The notes below the pieces were generated by a model. It was not told the origin of the DNA. It saw nothing but the letters and a program-made list of their open reading frames with translations, and ran no database searches. From Candidatus Aenigmatarchaeota archaeon (GTDB lineage Archaea; Aenigmatarchaeota; Aenigmatarchaeia; GW2011-AR5): DNA of 36,525 bases. Below are positions 27,077 to 34,546 of this stretch, piece by piece. The position numbers were made by a program, and so were the translations under genes. Location: the NCBI GenBank assembly GCA_016180925.1, contig JACPAH010000007.1:1-36525 (forward strand), written 5' to 3'. Position 1 is the first letter of the stretch, and each line of letters starts with the position of its first letter.

Positions 27077-28356
27077 TCAGAGCGGAACAGGAAATTATAT
27101 ATGGATGACCAAGAATTTGTCACGACTGTTCCGGTCGGTATTATCATCCTCATAACAGCGTAATACAGTGTGCCTTCGGTGCAGCAGCCCTGCACGGACA
27201 TCGAGTAATTGTAGATATAAGTAACGTTCATTATGTTCGTCCAGTTCGCATTGTCCCTGAGGGAAGCGTAAAATCCGTTCCCGGTCGAGTTTGTGAGCGA
27301 AATGTTTCCAAGGGCGCTTGTCCAGTTCGTCAGGTTCATCTGCAGCTTTCCGCTCATGTTGGCCGTGAAATTGAGCGTGAAATTGAACTCCCAGAAGTCC
27401 GTGCCGTTCACGAGTGCCGTGCTTTTCGTTATCGAAACCGACGAGACGTTGACAAGCTGCTTCATCGTGACGTTGTTCACGGTGCTGTTAGTTTTCGTCG
27501 GAAGCACAGTGAAGTTCGAACCGGAGACAGTGGAATTTATAGCAACACTGACTATCGTGGACGCATTGGTCGTTGCATTGAAGAACACCTTTATCCTCGG
27601 CCCGGCTCTGAGGGTGGTGCCGCCGCTTCCGAAAGAAATATTAAGGCTTCTGGCCGAAGTAGTGGCTGAATAGTCGCTGGAAGCAGCGCTCAGGTTGCTG
27701 GAATCCTCGACATTAGAGACGTAAGGCGTGCCGAACCCGAAAGGAAGCGTTATGTTGAAGCCGTATATCCTGTCCAGGCCTTCATATATGAACGAATAAA
27801 CAAAACTCTGGTTTATCACGTTGGTGTCGACATTACGCGGCGTCAGTGTGCCGTTCACGTGCAAATCCTGAACCTGGGCGCTTGACGACTGCGCGCCGAG
27901 CGTGGACACGTTATCAGCCGAGTTGTTTGTAGTCAGGCCAAAGCTCATGTTAACGGCGAAAGTTGACGTCCTTGTCGCATTCCTGCTTATGTTTATCTCG
28001 ACTATCATTGACCTGTTCTGCCACAGCGTGATGTTGAATCCGCCCGAGGGGCTGAGAACAGTGTGGTTTGTCGTCGTGTTCCACGTCGTGTTTGTCGCTA
28101 TTATAGAGCCAGTCTCGTTTATCAGCCTCACCAGGGTGATGTTCTCGACTCCGACGCCTTTTATGGTTATGTTGAGCGATGTGACATTGACTTCCTCGGC
28201 AGTTGCATTGAAAGAGAGGTTGAGAAAGCTGTATACAGTCCTTGTATTAACGTAAGAAGGGGCTAGGCTGGTTCCGTTCACTGTAACATTGCCTATGGCA
28301 AGCGCAGGGGAGACCAGAACAGCAGCAAATACTATGAACGCTATCAAAAACTTCAT
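27073..28356 (-). CDS. Secreted sequon-rich (putatively N-glycosylated) surface protein
   Basis: MKFLIAFIVFAAVLVSPALA signal peptide; roughly 40 N-x-S/T sequons in 427 aa by eye. Confidence 0.75.
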   Translation of the reverse strand: MKFLIAFIVFAAVLVSPALAIGNVTVNGTSLAPSYVNTRTVYSFLNLSFNATAEEVNVTSLNITIKGVGVENITLVRLINETGSIIATNTTWNTTTNHTVLSPSGGFNITLWQNRSMIVEINISRNATRTSTFAVNMSFGLTTNNSADNVSTLGAQSSSAQVQDLHVNGTLTPRNVDTNVINQSFVYSFIYEGLDRIYGFNITLPFGFGTPYVSNVEDSSNLSAASSDYSATTSARSLNISFGSGGTTLRAGPRIKVFFNATTNASTIVSVAINSTVSGSNFTVLPTKTNSTVNNVTMKQLVNVSSVSITKSTALVNGTDFWEFNFTLNFTANMSGKLQMNLTNWTSALGNISLTNSTGNGFYASLRDNANWTNIMNVTYIYNYSMSVQGCCTEGTLYYAVMRMIIPTGTVVTNSWSSIYNFLFRSE

Positions 28357-28415
28357 CTATCATCCACTATTTACTTATTAGAACAAGCCCGATATAAAGA
28401 TTTTTCCGCCTTCAG

Positions 28416-28555
28416 CGTCCCCGGCGCGATTCGAACGCGCGACCCCCTGCTATCAACCGGCATCGTCCTCATCGCCTTGCGGCTCGGTTCACCTCCGTGC
28501 CGATAGGAGGCAGGTGCTCTATCCAAGCTGAGCTTTCCTCTTTTCATACGAGGAC
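28416..28555 (-). tRNA. tRNA-Arg(CCU), intron at 37/38 (about 28452-28503) plus apparent 13-nt insertion before the D-arm
   Basis: Minus strand: acceptor GTCCTCG/CGGGGAC; D-arm GCTC-AGCTTGGATA-GAGC; anticodon stem CCTGC/GCAGG, loop CT-CCT-A...A; T-arm GCGCG-TTCGAAT-CGCGC. Confidence 0.8.
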
Positions 28556-28699
28556 TTTTTCTTCAGGGACGTATCAGCATTCTTTACTATATTCAAATAC
28601 CTTTCCAATTTCTCTTTTTTCACTGCTGACTCGAAATTGATGCTTTTTCTAAATCCCAATAGCAGGGACAAAAAATCAGTAAAAAATAGTTAAAAGGCT

Positions 28700-30493
28700 T
28701 TATACAAAGGCATTCAGCTCATTCCTTATGACGGCCTTCATCACGCTTTTTCCGGTGTCGCTGTCCTTGCCAACCCGTATTATGCCCTTCTTCCCTACAG
28801 TAGCGGAGAATAGATATTCGCCGCCGACGTAAAAGTTGGCCACGCTGTTCACGAGGCTTTCGTCAAATTTCATGCATATGTAAGCGCCCGTCTCCTCCAC
28901 GGCAAGCCGGACTTCGCTGCCGAACGTCTCGACCTTCGGCAATACCTCTATCCTCAGCCCCAGCTTTTCCTCGAGCTGCTTTATGGTCGAGCCGGACTTA
29001 CCTATGATGCGGGATATGACGTCGTTTTCAACGCGCACGACCACCTTCTCGTCGCCTACGAGCTCTATTTCAGCATGCCTGTCGAACTTTGATATCTCGG
29101 ACATTATGTATTTCTTCGCGAGCCTTCCTATCGGAGACTCCTTCTTCTGGGCCTTGACCGGTATTATGACATTTTCCTCGCCGTATGTGTATATCTCGTA
29201 CTCAAGGCTGTTGTTTTCGAAGTTCCTTATTTCCACAATAGGTCTTGCGAGGTCGGCTTCAGTCATGCCCGTAGGCGTGCGGACGGTAAGGCCGAGCGTA
29301 TATGTCTTCTCTATCTTCCCGTTTTTTATGTATATTATAGTATCCACTATGTGCGGGACGACGCCGAGCTCTATGCGGCTTATGAAGCGCTGCACGGCAT
29401 CTACGGGGTCGGTAGCATGCACGACTCCCAGCATGCCGATGCCTGACAGACGCATGTCCGAGAAAACCATGAATTCCTCCGTCTTCCTCACCTCGTCAAA
29501 TATCGTGTAATCCGGCCTGACAAGAAGCAGTATGTCGGCGGTGTTTTCGAAGCTCCCCCTGAGCTTCGAATACTGCGTCACCTCCTTGCTGACCTGGAGG
29601 TCCCTCGGAGATTCCATTGTCTTGACTATCTTGCCTTTGGACTCGAACAGCCCGGCCATGGCAGCCGCGAACGTTGACTTTCCGGAGCCAGGCGCGCCCG
29701 CTATCAGTATGCCCTCCGCCTTCTTTTCGAGGCGTTCCATGAGCTTTTCCGATATATCGTAGTCCGAAAGCGAAAGCTTTGCGACCGGCCTCACGACCGT
29801 CATCTCGACGCCGTCAGAGAAAGGGGGCCTTGCAATAACTATCCTCATATCGCCGAACTGCACGACGCTGGCGGAATGGCCCCCGACCTCGATGAATGAA
29901 TCGCTCTCATAACGCGTCGCATCCATGACTTCCTTTATTATCTCCTCTATCTTCTCGGCCGGAATCGGCTCGTCGGAAAGCCTGACGAGGGAGAAGTTTC
30001 CCGGCGTCCCCCTCTTTGAGACGGGGACCGTGCCTTCCTTGATGTGAAGGCTCATCGTATCGGGCGTAAGCATCTCAGACAGCTTGGTCGACTGCTTCTT
30101 CTCATATGGTGGAAAATATTTCGTGACGACATTTTCAGCTTCCGCGACCGTCGACTGGACATAATCAGACGTGAAGATTGTTGCTTTCTCGTCCCTTGCG
30201 ACATCAAGGATAAGGGCGTCTATCCTGCCGTATTTCGCGAGCTGTATTTCTTCCATTGTCTGCCTCCGGCCTATCCTGACGAGCTTTATCCTGTCGCTTT
30301 CCAGAGACCTGAGCCTCTTTATCTCCTCGAGGCCGCGAAATCCGGTTTCGCGCCCCTTTGACGCCTGGGCCCTGAGTTCCTCTATGACGAACTCCGGTAT
30401 TATTATCTCGGCATCCTTCATCTCGCCTTTTTCTATCATTCCCGTTATTATCCCGGATATAAGTACGCTCGTATCCGGCACTATTTTCTGCAT
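28700..30493 (-). CDS. PIN-domain / PilT-type ATPase / KH-domain protein (PINA-like)
   Basis: [18 protein letters not shown] start; [14 protein letters not shown] Walker [33 protein letters not shown] GxxG. Confidence 0.9.
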   Translation of the reverse strand: MQKIVPDTSVLISGIITGMIEKGEMKDAEIIIPEFVIEELRAQASKGRETGFRGLEEIKRLRSLESDRIKLVRIGRRQTMEEIQLAKYGRIDALILDVARDEKATIFTSDYVQSTVAEAENVVTKYFPPYEKKQSTKLSEMLTPDTMSLHIKEGTVPVSKRGTPGNFSLVRLSDEPIPAEKIEEIIKEVMDATRYESDSFIEVGGHSASVVQFGDMRIVIARPPFSDGVEMTVVRPVAKLSLSDYDISEKLMERLEKKAEGILIAGAPGSGKSTFAAAMAGLFESKGKIVKTMESPRDLQVSKEVTQYSKLRGSFENTADILLLVRPDYTIFDEVRKTEEFMVFSDMRLSGIGMLGVVHATDPVDAVQRFISRIELGVVPHIVDTIIYIKNGKIEKTYTLGLTVRTPTGMTEADLARPIVEIRNFENNSLEYEIYTYGEENVIIPVKAQKKESPIGRLAKKYIMSEISKFDRHAEIELVGDEKVVVRVENDVISRIIGKSGSTIKQLEEKLGLRIEVLPKVETFGSEVRLAVEETGAYICMKFDESLVNSVANFYVGGEYLFSATVGKKGIIRVGKDSDTGKSVMKAVIRNELNAFV

Positions 30494-30614
30494 TCAATCA
30501 CCTATCCTTCAAGAAGTAAGAGTCTATTATACGTCTTCCGAAAACTTTTTAAGCCTCATAATTATATTCTCTGGAATATAAAATCCTATTAAGTGGGAAA
30601 ACCATAGAATTTAT

Positions 30615-30701
30615 ATGAAGTGCATGGAGTGTGGCTCGTCCAGATTCATCCTGGAGATGGGCATAAAATTCTGCGTGGAATGCGGTATTGCAAACGGATA
30701 G
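30615..30701 (+). CDS. 28-aa zinc-ribbon microprotein
   Basis: MKCMECGSSRFILEMGIKFCVECGIANG*; two CxxC knuckles. Confidence 0.5.
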   Translation: MKCMECGSSRFILEMGIKFCVECGIANG

Positions 30702-30777
30702 ACACCAAAATTATACGCGCAGTTTGCCTATTCAGATGACTGCAATGCGTTTCAAAAGAATCTTCGGAGGAATATCA

Positions 30778-31113
30778 ATGGAAACTGAAAAAATTTCCGT
30801 GCCGGGATGCAGGGAAACGGCTGTCAGCAGGTTATTTTCTGACGGAGGGGTTCAGGTTCTCAAAGTGGAAGTAATGCCCGGAGGGGAGATACCGCTTCAT
30901 GAGCATGAATGCGCAGCAACAATGGTCATCACAAAAGGAAGAGCCAGAACTTTGGGAAATGATTGCCGCATTGTCACCGAGGGTGATGTTGTCATCAAAG
31001 TGGCAAAAGAACCGCATGGATTTACAGAAATAACCGAACCTTTCGAGTTCATATCCATATCATATGGTGCCGGAATAATCCACGGGAACGATTTTGACAT
31101 CAGATATAGCTGA
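30778..31113 (+). CDS. Cupin-domain protein
   Basis: MPGGEIPLHEHECAATMVITKGRART...; cupin motif 1. Confidence 0.8.
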   Translation: METEKISVPGCRETAVSRLFSDGGVQVLKVEVMPGGEIPLHEHECAATMVITKGRARTLGNDCRIVTEGDVVIKVAKEPHGFTEITEPFEFISISYGAGIIHGNDFDIRYS

Positions 31114-31263
31114 CAGATTATTTCCCACTCAGTGGTATTGGTTATATACTTTTCCGGATTGTAAAACATATTTCGTTTTCCATAAATCACTATTATAACC
31201 GATGAGTAGACATTATAGTGGTGTGAGTCGATACAATGACGCTCTTGCCGATGGGGTGAGAAT

Positions 31264-31371
31264 ATGCATTGTCCAGAATGCGGTTCCAGCAGGATAATCG
31301 AGGACAAGAGGTTTGATGTCTTCTGCCAGAGATGCGGAACTGTCTTGGGAGAACCTATGTTCTCGGAGTGA
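31264..31371 (+). CDS. 35-aa TFB-like zinc-ribbon microprotein
   Basis: MHCPECGSSRIIEDKRFDVFCQRCGTVLGEPMFSE*. Confidence 0.6.
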   Translation: MHCPECGSSRIIEDKRFDVFCQRCGTVLGEPMFSE

Positions 31372-31392
31372 AGAGGAAATGAGGAGTTGGAT

Positions 31393-31533
31393 ATGAACTG
31401 CCCTGTGTGCGGTTCTGATAAAGTCAGGACCAGCAAGACAAAGGCCGACATAATATGTTCGGAGTGCGGGACGCCCTTTCACGTGAGCGGCCGGTATTTC
31501 TATTATTCTAACATTAATGACAGTAATTTTTAA
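31393..31533 (+). CDS. 46-aa TFB-like zinc-ribbon microprotein
   Basis: MNCPVCGSDKVRTSKTKADIICSECGTPFHVSGRYFYYSNINDSNF*. Confidence 0.6.
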   Translation: MNCPVCGSDKVRTSKTKADIICSECGTPFHVSGRYFYYSNINDSNF

Positions 31534-32771
31534 AGCAGAGATTTCAGGAAGGACATGTCTTTGAACTCCTTCTCTTCCCCGCTCTTCATGTCCCTGAGCT
31601 TGTAAGTGCCTGAAGCCATCTCCTTCTCGCCGAGCACTATGACATGTCCTATCTTCTTCGAACTTGCGTAGTCGAGCTGCTTGCTCAGCGAGCGCGGCAT
31701 GAGGTCGCATTCGCATTGGATGCCGGAGGAGCGCAGCTTTTCGGCCATCTTCACCGCCGCCGGGATGAATTTCTCATTCACCGTCGCTATATAGAGCGAA
31801 GCCTTCTTCGCTTCCTGAATGAGATTTTTCTTCTCCAGGACCTGCATCAGGCGCTCTATCCCTATGCTGAACCCCGTGGCAGGGGTTGTCTGGCCTCCGT
31901 ATCTCTCTATCAGGCTGTCGTATCTTCCGCCGCCGACCACGCTTCCAAGCCCTTCAAAGCCTGCAATAACGCATTCGAAAACAAATCCAGTATAGTATTC
32001 GAGCCCGCGCGCGATGCTCATGTCAGGCCTGACATACCTCCTGTATTTCTCGTCAAGGGCATTCATTATGGCATCTATGTCCGAAGTATCGGCGGCGCTC
32101 CTTGCAGAATCGACTGGCGACAATATGAAATCCAGGACCTGCTTCGCCTTCTTCTCCTTCAGCCTCTTCTTCAATTCCTTGTAGACTTCCTGCCTCCCCT
32201 TCTTATCAAGCTTGTCTATGATGCGGAAAACTTCATCCCTGTCCTTTATCTTCAGTTTGTCGGCGAACGAATCCAGTATCTTCCTGCTGTTTATCCTGAC
32301 GGTAAAGTCCTTCAGCCCCAGCGCCGTCATGGAATCTATGAAAATGCGGAGTATCTCGGCATCGGCCTGCGGCGACGCCGAACCCAGGAGCTCGACGCCG
32401 GCCTGCCAGAACTCCCGCGACCTTCCCTTCGTCACGTCCTCATAGCGCCACATGTTAGTTATGTAGTAGAGCTTCACCGGCTTGGGCAGGCTTTTCATGC
32501 CCACCACTATCCTCGCGACAGGCGTAGTCATGTCAAAACGCAACCCCAATTCCCTTCCAGACTTGTCCTTGAAGCGGTATATGTCCTTCACGGCCTCCTG
32601 TCCCAGGGAGCCCTTGCAGGTCAGAAGGGAAATCTCCTCGAATGCGGGGGTCTGCACCTCGCCGAATCCATACAGCTCGAAGACATTCCTCAGGCTGTCA
32701 AAGACCTGCCTGCGTTTCCACATTTCTTCCGGCATGAAGTCCCGCGTGCCGCGCGGCGTCTGGAATTTCAT
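31530..32771 (-). CDS. hisS: Histidyl-tRNA synthetase
   Basis: MKFQTPRGTRDFMPEEM...; ARGLEYYTGFVFE; GGGRYDSLIERYGG. Confidence 0.95.
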   Translation of the reverse strand: MKFQTPRGTRDFMPEEMWKRRQVFDSLRNVFELYGFGEVQTPAFEEISLLTCKGSLGQEAVKDIYRFKDKSGRELGLRFDMTTPVARIVVGMKSLPKPVKLYYITNMWRYEDVTKGRSREFWQAGVELLGSASPQADAEILRIFIDSMTALGLKDFTVRINSRKILDSFADKLKIKDRDEVFRIIDKLDKKGRQEVYKELKKRLKEKKAKQVLDFILSPVDSARSAADTSDIDAIMNALDEKYRRYVRPDMSIARGLEYYTGFVFECVIAGFEGLGSVVGGGRYDSLIERYGGQTTPATGFSIGIERLMQVLEKKNLIQEAKKASLYIATVNEKFIPAAVKMAEKLRSSGIQCECDLMPRSLSKQLDYASSKKIGHVIVLGEKEMASGTYKLRDMKSGEEKEFKDMSFLKSLL

Positions 32772-32788
32772 AATTAATCATTGCTCCT

Positions 32789-33625
32789 TTACGCTATAAG
32801 CTTTCCTGCCTCATATTCCTCTATATCGCCTATCCTTTCCATATCAAATCCTCCCTCTTCCAAGACTTCCAGAAGCATTTTATTGTATCTCTTGCACATC
32901 CTTTCCACACATCTTTCGTTTGGCGATGAAATGCTCGCCCAGCCTGAAAGATTTTCCCAATATGGCATAAACCGTCTTTTTCCATTGGATGCACCGACAT
33001 TCCTTCCGTCTATGCCAAAAAAATCCCTGAGTTCCACCCACTCGTACAGGTCGAATAAATTCAATGCATTGACTCTCCTGCTGCCGCTTATTCTTCTGTA
33101 GGCTTCATTTCCCGAAATGCCCAGATAAATTTCGCCTATTTCAATCCCACATCCTTCCAGAAGACTGCAAATTTCCAATAATGTATTTCCATCAAACATC
33201 CCTACATCGGCAAGCGAAATCTTTCCCAGCGCCCTTATGCCAGAAACCTGCTCTTTCAGGGCTATGCTTCCCGGGCGCGGCCCGATCGTTACTTTTCCTG
33301 TCTTCGGGTTGGTTATTCTCGTGACTTCCAAATACCTGTCGGCATTCGGCATGTATATCCTGTCAAGGCTCACGACAGGATATTTGCTTCTTCCGGCCTC
33401 CAATTCAATATCTCTTGACAAACAAGCCGCGTCAATCTCCGCAGGAGACGCTGAACCCGGTATATATGCCCAAAATTCACGGAGAAATCTGTCCTCAATG
33501 AAATTTATCCGTTCTTTTGCATCTTCCGCCAGCGCGTAGCCGAATTTTCTTTCAAGGGCTTCTGTTACGTCCTTTGTCACAAGATACGTGAAGTCGGCCA
33601 GCGCTTTCCTGCGCCTTAGCCTCAT
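32789..33625 (-). CDS. Unknown 278-aa protein, ATGA-coupled to an upstream AbrB-domain ORF
   Basis: Intact ORF; its ATG overlaps the upstream TGA. Confidence 0.7.
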   Translation of the reverse strand: MRLRRRKALADFTYLVTKDVTEALERKFGYALAEDAKERINFIEDRFLREFWAYIPGSASPAEIDAACLSRDIELEAGRSKYPVVSLDRIYMPNADRYLEVTRITNPKTGKVTIGPRPGSIALKEQVSGIRALGKISLADVGMFDGNTLLEICSLLEGCGIEIGEIYLGISGNEAYRRISGSRRVNALNLFDLYEWVELRDFFGIDGRNVGASNGKRRFMPYWENLSGWASISSPNERCVERMCKRYNKMLLEVLEEGGFDMERIGDIEEYEAGKLIA

Positions 33626-33798
33626 ATATATTTCTCATAAATACCGCTCCTCCTCATCACAACTATATTCTCAGAAATCGCCATTTCTAGGCGGAGCTTC
33701 TCGCCCTTCTCAAGGCCCAGCGTCCGCCTTATTGCAGCGGGCAAAAGGATTCTGCCTTTCTCGTCAATGGTGACTTGTATGTTGTAAGAACTAGACAA
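33622..33798 (-). CDS. AbrB/MazE-like DNA-binding domain protein, 58 aa, TTG start
   Basis: Translated by eye: (M)SSSYNIQVTIDEKGRILLPAAIRRTLGLEKGEKLRLEMAISENIVVMRRSGIYEKYI*; missing from ORF track. Confidence 0.75.
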   Translation of the reverse strand: MSSSYNIQVTIDEKGRILLPAAIRRTLGLEKGEKLRLEMAISENIVVMRRSGIYEKYI

Positions 33799-33945
33799 GC
33801 CGCGCTTCCTGCGCGCAGTGAAGTAGACCCCTTCTTGTCTGGATGGACATTTTTGTCACCACTATCAATAGATGAAAATACGTATTTAAAGAAAACGTGG
33901 GATGTAAGTTATGATTTATAATTAGCAGAACAAAGTCTGTTCAGT

Positions 33946-34031
33946 GGCTGCGGTAATGTAACGGCAACATAGGGGACTGTGGAACATGCTGCAGAAATCC
34001 CCTCTTCCGGGTTCGAATCCCGGCCGCGGCC
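33946..34031 (+). tRNA. tRNA-His(GUG) with encoded G-1, C73 and about 14-nt intron in the anticodon loop
   Basis: G-1, acceptor GCTGCGG/CCGCGGC, D-stem ATGT/ACAT, anticodon stem GGGGA/TCCCC with 21-nt loop starting CTGTGG, T-arm CCGGG-TTCGAAT-CCCGG. Confidence 0.85.
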
Positions 34032-34038
34032 CTGATGA

Positions 34039-34482
34039 TTACTTCTTCCGCACCCTGATTTCCGCTATGTCGCCGAGCGTCAGGTGATGGGCAGGAACGG
34101 AAGTTTTCCGGCCTTCCGTGCAGGCTCCAAGGAGCTTTATTCTGAGGGCCTTTTCCAGGCGCGACGCCACCTCATCGGTGGGCCTCATCCCCCTTTCAAT
34201 CCTGTTCAAAACGGATGGTGAAATGGAAATCTTTCCTGAAAGCCCCTCGACTGTCATCCCCGAAGACATTCTGGCATCCCTGACCATCGTGGCGAAATCC
34301 GGTTCAATGACGCTTTCCTTTATCTCAGGCTCGCGGGATTTCCTGGCCGGCAGGGCGGCGGACTCCTCCACAACGCTGCCGAATTTTGCGCATCTCTCGC
34401 ATACATGGAGCAGCGTGCCTTCCACCCAGGCTTTTTTCAGGCCTTTCGCAGAACCGCACATCTCGCACTCCATAGAAACCAC
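34039..34482 (-). CDS. MBF1-like transcription factor (zinc ribbon plus HTH)
   Basis: MECEMCGSAKGLKKAWVEGTLLHVCERC; FATMVRDARMSSGMTVEGLSGKISISPSVLNRIERGMRPT. Confidence 0.85.
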   Translation of the reverse strand: MVSMECEMCGSAKGLKKAWVEGTLLHVCERCAKFGSVVEESAALPARKSREPEIKESVIEPDFATMVRDARMSSGMTVEGLSGKISISPSVLNRIERGMRPTDEVASRLEKALRIKLLGACTEGRKTSVPAHHLTLGDIAEIRVRKK

Positions 34483-34546
34483 TGAATAATAAGTATGGCA
34501 ATGAAAGAATTTTAATCTTTATCAAGAAGTTGTAATAAGTGTATCT

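Noticed and set aside
31644-32777. 377-aa plus-strand ORF
   Set aside because: Antisense shadow of hisS, which has unambiguous class II synthetase motifs on the minus strand.
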